Source: Climacium dendroides
Taxonomy: Eukaryota > Streptophyta > Bryopsida > Hypnales > Climaciaceae
Direction: 5' to 3'
NCBI GenBank assembly: GCA_950106755.1
Contig: OX467082.1
Coordinates: 4,526,001 to 4,590,000, forward strand
DNA: 64,000 nt
The stretch's first letter is position 1. Every line of letters begins with the position of its first letter. This document shows positions 1 to 13,506 of this stretch, in pieces. The translations under genes were made by a program, and so were the position numbers. The notes under the pieces were generated by a model. The model worked only from the letters and a program-made list of their open reading frames with translations, was not told the origin of the DNA and did not search any database.

Positions 1-960
1 CAAATAGACTCCATAACACATCAACACACACATGACACTCGACATCCCACTCGAACACATAAACATACACAAAATCATCACAAAGGTAAAAGAAAACTAC
101 ACAGCTCAAACTGGTTGGGACACACACTAGCAACGCTCAACAGTGGGTAAGAAAAAGAGAAGAAGAAACAACCCAAATAGGAGCCCGAGAAGACAAACAC
201 CAATTGCAACAACCGACTCGGCCGATTCAATTGACTCAACAGACATCCAACTCATATTCACCAGCCTTCACTGCCAACTTGGAAATTCACTCCAACTCGG
301 ACTAAACCATCAAGACAAAACCAACCTACTTGGAATTCATACACAACGACCCAAATAAAACCAACCATTGAACAAAATAACCCCAACTAGGCAAAAAGAA
401 CCACAAACAACCCACAAAAAGTCATCAAAATACACTATAAACCTCAAAATACTCTCAAAAAGGTTCAAAATTTCACAAAATTAAATCCTATTAGGTTATC
501 TACAGAAATGGAAGTTGATTTTGAATTGTAGATTGGTAGAAAATAGCAGATGAAGTTTTAAAGTACCGATTAGCAGTCAAACTTCATCCACTCATAACAT
601 TCACTAGGAAAGTTTAAATCGAAAGTACTTTAGCAATATAAATAGGTAAAAATAAATTCTACAAGGAACCAAATTTTAAAGTCTAAAAATAGTAAATTGA
701 CAAAAAAAAATGAGCCTTAAAAATAAAGTAGGAAGTAGAATAGAATCTTTTTAAAAAAATCAAATAGGAACTTAGAGCTAGAATTAGATAGAAGAAACTT
801 AAAGGAGTCTAAAACTACTTCAATCTCAAGAAAATATCCAAAACTCCAATAGTTATAGAAGGATGAAGTTTGGATCAAAAAATGGATGAAGTCAATTAAG
901 AATCGTCCATCCAAGTTCAAACTTGTAATCTAAGTAGAAACTATTAATACAAAGCTAGGG
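1..960 (-). repeat. Unclassified dispersed repeat, copy 1
   Basis: No coding potential was recognised beyond short chance reading frames. Read on the minus strand, the segment resembles 50800-51800 on the plus strand. Both contain a TTATCTGTAGATAACC-like motif (near 495-512 and 51281-51297), then a G/T-rich stretch with repeated CCCAGTTGG/CCAAGTTGG words and GTGTGTG runs. The two copies are diverged but collinear over several hundred bases, so this is most likely an old transposable element. The class is unknown: no reverse transcriptase or terminal repeat is visible, and the copy may be cut by the window edge. Confidence 0.4.
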
Positions 961-2350
961 TTAAAAACTCAAGGTCATTTGGACTAGGGAAGGAGTCTAA
1001 AGTGGTGGATGAAGTTTAAATAGCTTTTTAAAGGCTTAAACTTCATCCAACCATAACACTTTGTAGAAATATCCAAATTCAATGAGTCTTATGTTTTTGA
1101 AAATGGAGTGATCTGAGATACAACTTAGAGGTGTTAAATTTAGATTGTAAATAATTTTATTAGAAAATCACAACAACTTAAAGAATTAATGTTGTTTGAA
1201 ATAGTTTGTTGCAATTAGGTTAGTTTGGTAGGTTCTTTGTGAATTTGTAGAATTTTAGGAACTTAAGAAAGATTCATTGCTTGGAAGGTACAATGGACTA
1301 GCATTAGGCACCCATTAGGATAAAAATCAACCATAACTCAAGAACTTGGTTGTATTTGTGTATTTACTAAGGGTGGATAAACAAGCATTCACAAGGGACT
1401 ATAATTTTTTTTCAATTGATGCTTGGGAGAAAAATTTATGCCATTCTATGCTTAAAATAGAGTTTGTTGGACGATGCCAAACATCCAGAATGAAAATTTA
1501 AAATACTTGTTTCTTATAGAAAATATTTTTGTCTTAATGGAATGATTTGATAATGATGAGACTACTTAGACTAGTGATGAGAAATAATAAAGTCTTGTTT
1601 TTTTGTCAATCTAAGCATTTTTCTTCAACAAATAATTTGTAGGATTCATTTTTGAATTCAATTTTTACAATTTTGAAAAAAACACTCCACATGAATTAGC
1701 CTGCTTCGTAAAACAATTTCACCATTAGAATTAGTGCATTTCCATTTCATCTTAGAACTATTATTAATTTAGGATTTCTTCTATCTTGTACCTACTTCTA
1801 TTTAGCAATGTTTTTTAAGAATGAAAACAGCAAGTGCATGTTTTCGGAAGAAAAATCCCCAATCCTCAACTTTATTCTTCAATAATAAAAATATTTAATT
1901 CAAAATCCATAGTATAAAAAATTTAAGTTAACAAGATTCAAAACCAAGCTAGGTGTAAGAAAAAAAGCATTCTCTATATTTTTCAAGCACTTATATTTGG
2001 CAATCTATGTGGTTAGTTTTTGAAGTTTCTTCTACACAATTTTGTACTAGTTGACTATAAGATTCTATAATTAGATATGCAAATTTTATTTTTTATTTTA
2101 AAGTTTTGGACTTTGCAATTGAAATGACAATTTTGAATGTGTATTTTTGGTGTAAAACAAAAGGCCTTGGTCCATTAGGGATTAAACTAGTGTAAATTTG
2201 TCATTTCTCATGCCATTTAATTACCAAATAGATCCAATCACTGCACAGCGACTTTTCCAATCACCAGACAAGGCCAGCACATAATGCTAAAGTATTAAAT
2301 GGCAAATTGGCATATTTACATTTGGCAAACCCCTAAAGGACCAAACAACA
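961..2350. other. AT-rich non-coding stretch
   Basis: No reading frame of note, RNA gene or clear terminal repeat was seen. The segment is AT-rich with short homopolymers. Near 2329 an AACCCCTAAAGGACC motif occurs just outside the element that starts at 2351, which suggests nested or adjacent insertion of the same repeat family. Confidence 0.5.
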
Positions 2351-3299
2351 TTAACCCCTAAAGGACCAAACGGCATTTTTGGGCAACATAGCGATTTGGG
2401 GTAGCTTACTATGAATGGAATTTTTATATTTTTTCTTTGAAATTTTCACACAACATATGCCCAAGGAGTAGCTTTAAGGCACAACAACTTTCATAACTTT
2501 TGACTACATGGTTAATAAGTTATTGTATGATATGTAGTTTTCTTTGTTTGGTGGGCAATCCGGGCTAAAAAAATACTTCTTAAAAAATCACTTTTAAAAA
2601 AAAAAAAAAATTTAATTGGTTTTTTAGATTTTTAGATTTATCTTGTACATGGATATCTTTGAATCATTTCATTTTGATTAATGAGATGAAAGTTATAAGG
2701 AGTTTTAGTTGTGGGTAGCTTGAAGGTAGTTATGGAATCTCTACTCTAAAATAAACTTCAAAGTCCTTCATTTATTTCGATTTTCAATATTTTTGTAAAA
2801 AAATAAAAACATTAGGTATAAATTGTTTATTACAACATTGCAACCATTGGGATTGGCATTTTTCGATTCCACAAAAAAATTGTTAAGAATTTAGTATTTT
2901 GAATCATTGTCTACTTCTTTCTACTTACTACTTTTTTTCCTATATGTTGTACAATTCCGAATGATTTGAAATAAGTATGTATAGTATTTCAAGCATGTAT
3001 CCAACGAATCTGAATAGTTATCACCATTTAGAACATTTTTTCATACAAATGTGACCTTGTGAAGTATAGCTGCCCAATTTTTTGCAGGACTAAAAAAAGA
3101 TATTTGTCACTTCAAATGCAATTTACATGGTGAAAATTTCTGAAATTTTTTCCATGTCTTTTCAAACTAGAGTACTATAAAATCCTATAGTTAGATTTGT
3201 CAAAAAATGTTTTTTTGTCAAAAATTTGGTACTTGTACTAGAGATGGCAGTTTTGGAGCAGTTTTGGTGAAAACATACTCAAAAACCTTGAGGGGTTAA
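2351..3299 (+). mobile_element. TTAA-flanked TIR element, copy A
   Basis: The left end reads TTAACCCCTAAAGGACCAA. The right end, reverse-complemented, reads TTAACCCCTCAAGG. The element is therefore bounded by TTAA on both sides, followed by a C-rich inverted repeat. No transposase reading frame is present. Its interior is homologous, in inverse orientation, to 35803-36666, and its first third matches 46647-47030. TTAA duplications with CCC-starting ends are typical of piggyBac-type elements, but that class cannot be proven without a transposase. Confidence 0.6.
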
Positions 3300-4373
3300 T
3301 GTGATGAACTAATTACATGCTGAATCTCTCTGGCGCACAAATTCATGTGCTGAATTGTAAAACGAAATGGGCACGCCATTGCACAGTCACTGCACTTTGT
3401 GCGATTGGCAAGTTTACTATAAATGTTTTATGGGTCACATGAAAAAGAAAACACATCAATAGCACCTATGCATTGAAAGATTAGTGTTTGAACACAAGGG
3501 GTGTAGAAACTTGGAATTTGTTCAAAGTTTTTCAATCCTTTGTTTACATGTCCAAACTAAAATTATAGTCACGTAAATAAATGAGGTTAAGAGATGGTAC
3601 CTTGGAATGACGGATTAGGATTCTTTGGTTCAACACCGGGTGCAACAGACTCGGAAGGGTTTTGAAGAATGTCATGTAATTAGCTTGGTCTTGAGCAACA
3701 TGTCTTGCTCTCTAAACGAATCCAAATCAAATGTTGCAATTACGAAAGTGAGAGGCAATCAGATAGGTATAGCATGTCAAATCACAGATGAATTGCACAC
3801 AGGTATCTAGCACCGTTGAACTAATGCTTGAACTAAACAGCAATGGAATTTTTTTTGCGGTCAATGGAATCACATAACTTAATTTTTTGAATGACTCTTT
3901 CAATGAGACGGTCGTTCCTGGTAGTACTGTAGAAGTACAATATTAAAAGCATACACTGTCACTTACGTATGGCTTGGCATCATCACTCACGCTGGTGTGT
4001 AACACTAACATGCAAGTGTTTCTCACGCCCTAACTTCATCAGCTGCAGACCGGGGTCTCGGGGATAATGAAGGCCCGAAACATGAGGCTGGGTTTTGAAC
4101 TACCGCTACCTAAGCTAAGACTCAGAAGGCAAGTTCTACAGTACAGCGGGAGACGTAATCTTGTAGGATCAAACAGGAACCCCAGTGCCCTGTCAATCAC
4201 ACAAGACCAATAACGTAAATGGACCAGGATCAAAAATTTCATGTGGAGTAGTTTGCTGAGAAGTTCATAACTTACTACATGCTCTAACAATGTTCGGTTT
4301 CATTCAATCCTACTCTATCCAAGGCAACACCAATTGGCCTCCAGTATCATCGACATTTAACACCGCAAAACGA
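3300..4373. other. Intergenic stretch 3' of TRM1
   Basis: Non-coding sequence between the TTAA element and the TRM1 stop codon on the minus strand. The short frame at 3625-3810 has no recognisable protein content. The 4040-4373 part is presumably TRM1 3' UTR; no canonical AATAAA on the minus strand was noticed. Confidence 0.4.
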
Positions 4374-7300
4374 TCACTCTTCCACCTTTTGACGCTTGGC
4401 TTCCGGTACTTCATCAATAGCAGCAGCAGCAGCAGCAGCTGGACTTTCAATGGGAGGTTGCCCTTCTGCACAACGGGTTCCATTCACAAAAGCTGCACCG
4501 TGCGAAGCTATATGCTTCTGCGTAAGATGACGCCCTGCTCTAGGCTTCGGGCCCCAAAATTCTTCCGGATTTGGTAGAAACCGAGCAACACCAGAAGCTA
4601 AAGCCTTGCTTGTGGCAGATTGAACCTTCTTGAAGTTTGCCTGTGAACAAGCAAATTCCAAAAAAATTCAGGAACAGAATTAAAGCAGCATGAGTAACCA
4701 GATAAGAAATGTGGTTGACTAGTGCTTGGAAAAGTATTACATTATGTTGCTCAAAAGCCATTTCTTTGCAAAGCAGGTACATACCTCAATTTTGGGCTCT
4801 TTACTGAGTATCACTTTTCCTGGGGTCTCTGCAGAGTTTTCCTTAACAGGGTGATCTTTAACCTGCATAGATGGTGAAGAATACTAGTGAGAGAGAGGAG
4901 CATGTAACAACTCGTGTGAACCCCTAGAAACATCGATCTTCAGATAACCCACTTAACCCCCGTAAATAGCAAGCTCAGCGTCTTGTGACACTAACAAACA
5001 TGTCATGCAAGTCTTCTAGCAACGGATGGAAGACCTTCAATGAAGCGTAAGGAAGAGTACATGCAACATACCCAGCAGCGCATGATATCCCAGAGGACCT
5101 CCATCGGAGCATCAGTCTTCAGTCCTAATGGGATAGCATGTGATCCTGAAATTCGGTACCCAGCATTGACAACTGCAGATCGGAAGAGAGTGGCTGAGGG
5201 AGGAGTGCACTTGAGCGTAGCACTCATGGAATGCAGACTCACATATAGTGGCACGTCGTTCAACTCCTGCAAAGAAAAAACAACACGCTTAAGATTATCT
5301 CTAGAAAGCCAAACTCAAATATTATATCCCAATTTAAGGGGCTTTCCTGATTTGTTTAGTTTGCTAACCAGCATCCAATGTGAGTTCCTGCCATTCATTC
5401 TGTTTACAGTAAAGGCCGTTGGCTCACCTCTGATACGGCCGTGAGGATGCTGTGAATCTTGTTGTAAGCTGGATAACGGCTCTTCATAGCTGTCACACTT
5501 TTGAGCATAGAGTCGACCCAACCTGCATCATGAATTGGAGCGGACCAAATTGGACCTCCCATGTTGTGATGTTTTCCGCACTGCTTACAGTCTGGAGAAA
5601 TAACTGGTCCGGTTCCAGGCATGTATCGGGTGCTGCCTTGCCTTGTGGCGACCCTTCCCACAGGTTGCAGATGATACGTATCACAACCAACACACTGATA
5701 CACATACGAGAGCTTGCTCGGTGACTCCTTGATTGCACTTGCTGATCTGTATGCAATAATGAGATATTCGTGTGAGAAACATAACTCAAAGTTGTAAGAC
5801 CAAGTCTTGCAGGCCCAACAAGTTTCAAATATTGCCCATTTTCACTTCAGCAAAGATTTAGAATATGTTCTTGGTTAAAAAGAGATTTGTCCAAATGTAA
5901 ACGATGGCAACATATCCCTATGATACATGACCCGCATCAAATCCTTTTAATGGCTTGGGCAAACTTCAGAACACCTACAAGAAATAGACAACAAGATGGA
6001 AAAGGAGAACAAGAGGCTGAATACATACGTGTAAATGCGAACAAACACACGCACATAGAAATCCACAGACAGTGAAAGCACAGGTACTATATGACGCTTG
6101 TAGCGGTTAGCGTGGGCCTCAATGCTGGCTAGGAGGATCCGGAGTGCCATTTCATGGCAGTACTTGCCTCGCAACGGATATGCTCCATATCTGTTACACC
6201 CCACGCTTGTAAACAGCACACAATAGACAAATTCCAACTGCATAATCTTGACAATAAAGAACAGATTTCTCAGGAAATTCCACGAAATGAACAATCGCAT
6301 AGCCAATGTACAGACACTAGCCATAAATAAGGTTGATTGAACTACTTGGAGTAGCAAACTTCGCCATTGTTTCCACACAGCACAGCCATGTCAGTTGCAG
6401 TGCATGACAAGAGACCACCATCAGATATAGTTTGTACTGCTGAGTCCAAAAAGATGGAAGGTGACCCATAGGGATCTAGATCGACCTGCCCACAGAACGG
6501 CATCATTTAATTAGAAAAGCGCTTTGTAGCTCTATAAAACTTTTTGAAACCTCCTTAGGCTGAGAAACACATGACAGAAACCAAAAAAATGGAACAAATC
6601 AACGGCAATTCTAACATGTGTATGTAAAAGGCAACTTCCTGAAACAGGATTTGGAGTGTGAAAAATTTAAAACAAAACCAAAAAAAGCATGAACGAAGTA
6701 GTTAAACCTGCCACGCAAACAATGTATGGAAAGAAAAAGCTCAAGGCATGAAGATATTGACTGTTGTTGGGATGACTTAGGAACAGAGAGGTACCACATC
6801 GAACTCCTTCTCGTGTGAGAGCATATAAATACGCGAATCAGCGTGATTCGCAGTCACCTTCGCCACCGCAACCTTTCCATTCAGCCGAATGTTGCGTTCA
6901 CACGCCTCGACTGCCACTGCAAAGATACAGAAACTCATTTAAATGCCACTCCAAATAACCCCCATTCACACATCGATCGAAAAATATATTTGACCATTAT
7001 TACAAACCCAGATGCATGGATGAGCTGTGGTTTGCCAAGCACATACCTTTGTCGTTGTCACAAGCCACGACCGTGCCTACTTGCTCAACTTCTTTGGCAT
7101 ACCGCAGTGCCCTCAACCCCGAAGCTGCTAAGGCCTGCATTCCACAAAGACCACAAGCGGCATCAAAACCATGTTAATCCTAAAGCACCAAAAGGTTTGG
7201 TTTAGCCTCCTGTCTTTTAAGCATATATGGGGACTTCTTTTGTTCAATTCTTGGTGATTTTTGCCCCTCAAACGCAATGTTCTTCAATGGTCCTGATGGT

Positions 7301-8294
7301 TTATATTTGACCTCCCTGAATTATATTCCTCACAACATGACAAATCAGATTGGTCACTGCAAGACCGTGAAATTTCGGTCCTCCTCGAGTTAAATAAACT
7401 ACGCAGATCGATGTTTAATGATACAAAACAGACATTCGCATCCAAGGAACTACAAGAAGTAATACCTCCAGAACGTGCAGAGGCTTGGCAATTATAGATT
7501 CCACAGGCGCTGCTGCTACCTCCTGTGATGCATTTCCAGAGGGAGTATTTTCTGGCTTCTCCTCCTTGTTTTCGGAATCTTGATCCGCCTCCATTGGAGA
7601 CACACCGGGCTTCGAGTCCTCTCCTTCAGCTGTAGAAGCGCCCAGTTCTTGGGCATCGCCATTGGTCCTCCCGTTGGGAACTTTCTTACGTGCAGCTTTT
7701 TTTAACAAACTTTCTTCATGCTCCTCTTGACGCTTGGACGCAAAGGCTCGTAGAACCGCTATGGACAAATCCCTGTTTACTATCTTCGCAAGGCAATCCC
7801 CAAACCCAGACTTTGAGATGCTTTTCAACAGGCCATCAAAGACTCACTACTATAAATCAATAACAACCCTTATCTCGGCTTTCGCAAATGCATAATCTAC
7901 TCTCAACCACCGACTTCCAATTGAGAGAAACCAGGTTTGTGTAACATCCTCTCAAATTACCGACTTTTCAAAATAAATGCACCACCTGGGTATTGTCGGG
8001 TCTAGCCAAATTCAGCGTCCAGTTACAAAATTGAGCACTCCATTAACAGGTGCTATTGACACTGAGTTTGCTTGTTTCCGTCAATTACAAATGAAGCAAT
8101 TGCGGCATTTTGTTTACCTGAGCTTTGTTGTAGAATACATCGTTTCCGTGCAAGAGAATATCCGCCTCGCCTTCTCGCAGAATCGTGGGCTCCGCTTGAG
8201 GTCCCGGAGGTGGTCCGCCTTTCTTCTTCCCCACGCGATGCTGCAGCTGCTGTACCTTCTTCCCAGTTCCATCCCCCTCCTCGCCCCCCGCCAT
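4374..8294 (-). CDS. TRM1: tRNA (guanine(26)-N(2))-dimethyltransferase
   Basis: The enzyme uses S-adenosylmethionine to dimethylate guanine 26 of tRNAs, in nucleus/cytosol and in organelles in species where localisation is known. Ten exons by splice sites and family homology: 8118-8294, 7466-7783, 7047-7134, 6795-6916, 6346-6485, 6029-6190, 5428-5746, 5072-5266, 4785-4862, 4374-4640. They total 1866 bases, giving 621 residues with an unbroken frame. Visible landmarks are NDVFYN near residue 51 and [12 protein letters not shown] at the exon 1/2 junction. The SAM-binding region [12 protein letters not shown] starts exon 3, and the catalytic DLDPYGSPS is at residues 238-246. [16 protein letters not shown] follows. 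A zinc-type Cys pair lies at C354/C357 and C389/C392, then [12 protein letters not shown] and [11 protein letters not shown] low-complexity acidic linker (about residues 83-152) separates the N-terminal motif from the SAM domain, and the C-terminus ends in an Ala run and a basic KRQK. The start at 8294 is the ATG closest to the conserved domain; the frame stays open upstream to an ATG at 8552. The splice model is manual, and the exon 2 acceptor (7784) has a weak pyrimidine tract. Confidence 0.93.
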
Positions 8295-8653
8295 CTCTTC
8301 CTCTCTATAAGCACCAATTCCCACGTCACTCCAAGTCGAAAAGCTAAACCCTCCAACCGTCTGTCGCTGCCAATTATTCCAGAGCTGTGCAGGCTCTCGC
8401 CAGGCGCACAATGCAGTGGAGTCGGAACTGGTTGTGTGTAATAAGCAGTTTGGTGCACCGCCAAAAGGGAAGCTGCTGTGGCGACTGGAGTTGCGAATGC
8501 GAAGCTTAGAAGAAAGGGATCGCCAGAGCCAGGGACACGGAGGCAGCTTCATAAGCGAAGAAGACTGATTCTTCAGTCATGGCCCCAATTCTTTCGCACG
8601 CACGGAAAAATTCCTCAAGGCGACAAAACAAGGAGCGTTGGAAGATTCGCCTT

Positions 8654-8669
8654 AAACCCTAACCCTAGG
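8654..8669 (-). promoter_or_regulatory. Telo-box in the TRM1 promoter
   Basis: AAACCCTAACCCTAGG lies about 360 bases upstream of the TRM1 ATG at 8294 and 100 bases upstream of the alternative ATG at 8552. AAACCCTA telo-boxes are known in plant promoters of ribosomal-protein and translation-related genes, so its presence before a tRNA-modification gene fits. A short chance match to the telomere repeat cannot be excluded. Confidence 0.5.
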
Positions 8670-8699
8670 TTCCCCAACTTAACTGATCTAGGCAACTGA

Positions 8700-11600
8700 C
8701 GGTCCGAACTTGGAAAACTAGGCAACTATCTTGAGTTGGGCAACTACCTTGACTCCTTTGCTTTAAAAAATTAAATTAAATTAAAAAAAAAAAAAATACT
8801 CGATGGAGGTCAAACTATTGTGCAAAACCTTCCCTTGTGACTCAAATTTTCAAAGATGCACATTTGGACTTCTGTTTTACATAGAAGGATTCTATGTCAC
8901 CCATCAGACATTCTTAGGTTGTTGCATCATTAGAAGATTATTCATAAGATTCTCAATTTGTTCATCATTTCACAAAAGGTTCATGAAGATCTATTCATAA
9001 AATATGGAGATTTGAGCCATCAAAGTTGACCAAAAATAATTGTCAATATGAGCTATTGTCTTGCAATGAAGCGGTGGGTCATTTTAATTCAAAATTTTTT
9101 GTAGTGGAGCATCAAAAATTCTTTACAACAAAGTATAAAACTCTTTGTAGTAGAATTTCTAGACACTACAAAAATTGGGTACGTATGATGTGGAATTGAA
9201 GGTATTCCTTTTATATGTAAAATATATCTTTGAGTCTTTTAAAAAATTAATCAATTGAAATAAAAATGTTTCTAACTATAGGAAAAAATGATAAGAATGA
9301 AGGTCACATATAATTTTATACATATATATGGATTTTTCTTACATTTAAAAATGATGGATTTTCCTTTTTCTTTTCCTTTCTAGTTTGATAGATGATTTTA
9401 TTTCCATTGCAAACCTATGAAACAAAGTAAATTTTATTTTTTTACATTTTATCTTTAGAACTTTTATTTTAATTGAATGGAAGAAAATTTTGTACTAATT
9501 TTTATTCTTTATCATAAAATGGTGATTTGTAAAAGAAAAATGTACTTCAAGTACTCTTAATTTCTTTCGTGTTGACACCATTGTCTTTCTAATTAATTCA
9601 ACATTTTCTCCAATGGCATTTTCTATTGTTTCTTGAACATTGTCTTTTTTGAAACCTAAATAAAAAAAATTAAACTAATCAAGCATTAAAAAAAATAAGG
9701 AAAAAATATAAACTAACAAAAAATCCACTTATAACTCTCCATCTTGGAAATTTAGATAACACTATGGTGCACTAAATTTGTAGAAGGACATCTAGAACTC
9801 CTTGTCAAATACCCTTTAAATGTATAATTGTAGAAAATTTAACATGCCCCCCTCCCCCCTCCCTACTCCCTAGCTTTTTTATATTTGATGTGCATATTAA
9901 TCAACTTGTAGACTTTGGGTTTTATTGGATTTCAAGTAGAAAAATTTCAACTAAGGGAAAATCAATCAGATTTTTTAACAAAAGAATTGAAACTAATTGG
10001 TATTTGCATTCTTTTTCTTACTTTTATTATGTCTATTAAATATACATTACATGTTTTCTATTGGTTCGGAGGAACTTTGAATAAAATAAATTTTTAGAGT
10101 CCAACATTTTTTTCATTTTTGATCTTTCTAAGCATTTCCAAACTAAATTTACTACAATAGATTCCAAATTTTCATTCTTCATTGTTGTAAAATAACCAAT
10201 TTTTTAAAATTACAACCGCTTAATCAAGTTTTTAAATATATCCCCAAACTTTGAATGTTTATACAATCTATGTATCATTTAAAACCATCTTTGAAATTAA
10301 ATTGTGATCATATCATTATGTTTAAACAATATGAATTGAAGCTTGTTTAAGCATCAAAATAATCAATTAGTAAATTTATTACTTTGTGTAATGTTAAAAG
10401 ATCAATGGCATGTTGGCATTTGTGAACCACCATATTGGTTTGCATGTAAGATTTTGAAAAATATAAAAAATTTGTACAAATTTACAAGTCTAAAAGTGTT
10501 AGTACTCTGAATTAAACCACAACTAGTAAATAGGGGGAAAATACAATTAGGAAAAAATTTAGGAAAAAATTAGGGGTTTCAAACTAAGAAGACTCTAAGC
10601 AAGATTCGGTAAAGCAACCAAATTAGACAAACGGGAAAATGTTGACAAAATGAAAACCAAAATGCTACTAAGTAGGAAAACAAAATTAAAATTTAATAGA
10701 AAGCCAAAAAGATAACAAACACAAAAAAATGAAAAAACAAAATGAAAAAAATGCCATGGATAAGAAATGGGATTAGAATTAAATTGCAAACCAAAAAAAT
10801 AACAAATACAAAAAAACACAAAAGAAGTTAGTGAAATTAAAACTACTACTAGAATACTAGAGTAGGGAGGGAAACACTAATATAGTGAAAGAAATTCCAA
10901 AATAGGGGTTTACAATAATTTAAAAGGTTTAATACTAAATTAGTGCAGTTTAAACTAAACCAACGCATTTAAGGTAATTTAGCTCAATTTGCACTAATTT
11001 GGAGTGTTTTTATGTTCATTTAGAAGATTAACAATAAATTAAGGTAGTGTAAAAATAGTTAGGGGAAATTAGTCCATTAAAGAATTTCATACATGCAAAA
11101 TTAGGGTTTGAATCACTCTTTCTCTTCTCTCATTTTTTTGTGTGTTTTTAGAGAGCATTTATTTTTAGAGAAATGTGAGTAATTTGTGGGCATTTTAAAC
11201 ATGAATTGAAAGAGATTGTGGGAATAAATCATGTAGGACAATTTTTTGAGTAGATTCATTTGCTTTCATAAGAAAAATAGATACAAGGAAGGTTTTTTAG
11301 GTCAGATTAAAAATTGAATTTGGATGATGAAAGAGAATTAAGATTCTTTGAAATTGGAATGAACTATCAACTTTGGCGAGTAGCAACAAAATAATAGCAA
11401 AGTGGATGGAGTTGAAATTTGAAAAAGATGTAATTTAGAGAGTTAGCTTTTCAAAAAGCTATGGTTCATCAAATTCAGAGCAAAAACAAAGTTGGGGTGA
11501 TCCATTTTGTACAAAGAGGTTAACTACCACATCAATTGAAGACTGTCAACTTCAATGGACATAAGCAGAAGAACAACAAAGCATAACAGACTGAAATTTA

Positions 11601-11810
11601 GAGGGGTGGTGCACCTTAAAGTTAGATTTTTAAAAAGTTTAGGCTTGTTTCATTTGTAGCAAAGGTAGTGGTAGTTGTTTTTGTGGAAAAAAATTAGTTG
11701 TCCCTAGGTGGAAACACAATTTGAGGTTTTACGTAGTTTCTACAATAGTAATTGAGTAATTGTATATTTTGTTACACATTGTTATGGAAAATATTGTAGG
11801 TGCAATGCAT
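8700..11810. other. AT-rich intergenic region
   Basis: About 3 kb without a recognisable gene. It contains an A/T microsatellite-like run near 8763-8796, a C-rich patch near 9846-9865 and long A/T stretches. The reading frames seen (for example 9915-10097 and 10595-10819 minus) are Phe/Ile/Lys-rich products of AT composition with no domain. No terminal inverted repeats were found. Confidence 0.5.
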
Positions 11811-12282
11811 GTTCACTACAACAATGGCAGTGTTTTATGACTGCAAAATTATGACTGAGGATGACTAGCGACTGCTTGTAGTCATATTTTTGAAGGTAAA
11901 AAAAATATGACTACAAATATGACTACGAGTCATATTTTAGCCTTATACATCATGGTCGTATAGTATATGGCCATTGGGAATACCAAATATTTCATAGAGA
12001 ACGGTAGGGAACATATTTAGGGAACACCCAGTCATATTTTATAGTCATATTTTGCAATCACATCTTTATGATAGTAAGATTTTTTTTAGGGCAGCCCAAA
12101 AATAATTTGAGTAGGGAATATATTTAGAAAGTACCTAGTCATATTTTTCCACGTAGGATTTTTTTGTAGTCATATTTTTTTTAAATCACTTTTTTGTAGT
12201 TGCCACTAATTTAGGATTTTGAAATCCTAGCCGCCACAAAATTAGGGTTTTGAAACCCTAGCCACCACTTTTTGTAGCCACT

Positions 12283-12930
12283 CCTCTTTTTGCCCCTTCT
12301 TCTTTCTTTTTTGTTTCTTCTTCTTTCTTTTTATTGTTTCTTAAGTTTTGTTTTTTGTTGATTCTTAGGTTTTTCTTCTTGCTTCTTACTTCTTAAGTTT
12401 TGCTTTTTCTTCCTATTTAGGTTTTTCTTTTTCTTCTTTCTTTTTTGTTCCTTCTTCTTTGTTTTTATTGCTTCTTAAGTTTTGTTTCTTGTTGCCTCTT
12501 AGGGTTTTCTTTTTCTTGCTTCTTCTTACTTGATCTTGTTACTTCTTACTTCTTACTTCTTAGGTTTGCTTCTTCTTCCTACTTAGCTTTTGCTTCTTTT
12601 TCTTTCTTAGGTTTTTCTTCTTCTTGCTTTTCAACTTTTATTTCTTTTTTCTTCTTAAGTTTTTTCTTCTTCTTGCTTCTTAAGTTTTGCTTTTTAGGTT
12701 TTGCTTCTCCTTCCTCCTTAGATTTCTCTTCTTCTTCCTTCTTAAATTTCTCTTCTTCTTCCTTCTTAAGTTTTGCTCATTTTTCTTTCTTAGATTTTAC
12801 TTCTTCTTGCCTCCTAACTTTTGCTTCTTCTTCCATTTTAGATTTTACTTCTTCTTCCATCTTAGATTTTTTTTTTTTTAATTTTTAACTTTTACTTCTT
12901 CTTTCATCTTAGTTTTTTTTTTCTTGCCTC
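12283..12930. repeat. TTC/CTT-rich pyrimidine tract
   Basis: The plus strand consists almost entirely of T and C with scattered TTAG/TTTTGC words, a degenerate mixture of TTCTTCTT units. The long frame here (12445-12888) encodes only Phe/Leu/Ser and is a by-product of composition. The tract lies inside the CACTA element. Such purine/pyrimidine strand asymmetry can form triplex structures in principle; no function is claimed. Confidence 0.75.
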
Positions 12931-13506
12931 CTAGTCATATTTTGCAGTCATAATGTCACTTAGTTTTTGCTTCTTAGTCTCTCTATCATTATTGTTATTT
13001 TTTGGGGTTATATATAATTTTTGAATATATAATGATTATAATTTTTTTATCTTAAACATGTTTAGATATTTTGTAGTGCTTTAAATCTTTAAAGTTTGAA
13101 TTATATTGTTCATTTTTTGAAAACTAACCTTCTTGTTTATACATGTAGGCATTGGAGATTGAAATGAAGTTATTGAAGGCTATTTGCAATACAAAAGAGG
13201 TAACATCTTTACATTTTTGTTGGAATATAGGTTCTACAAGTATGTGGAAATATACATATATAAAGAGCCATTGTGATATATTTTATGTTATTAACTAATA
13301 AATGTTATTGAAAAAAATCACATTTTTTCTTATATTTGACTTTTTAATGTGATTAATTTTTGCTCATTTAAAAAATAATATGTATTCATTTTTAATTAAA
13401 TGGATTCTCTTACTTAACTACTAAATTATGTTGATGTATGACTACACATAGTCGTTTTACAAATCATCAAAAAATATGATTGAAAAGAATTGTTTTACAC
13501 ATCATT

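Noticed and set aside
5040..5828. Several plus- and minus-strand frames of 90-134 codons
   Set aside because: They overlap TRM1 exons 7 and 8 in other frames; only the spliced TRM1 frame carries family motifs.
8114..8464. 116-codon minus-strand frame
   Set aside because: Overlaps TRM1 exon 1 in another frame; the TRM1 frame contains the conserved NDVFYN motif.
8654..8669. Interstitial telomere tract
   Set aside because: Fewer than three telomere units; a promoter telo-box explains it better.
12445..12888. 147-codon plus-strand frame
   Set aside because: It is made almost only of Phe, Leu and Ser because the DNA is a TTC/CTT tract; no domain and no codon bias of a gene.
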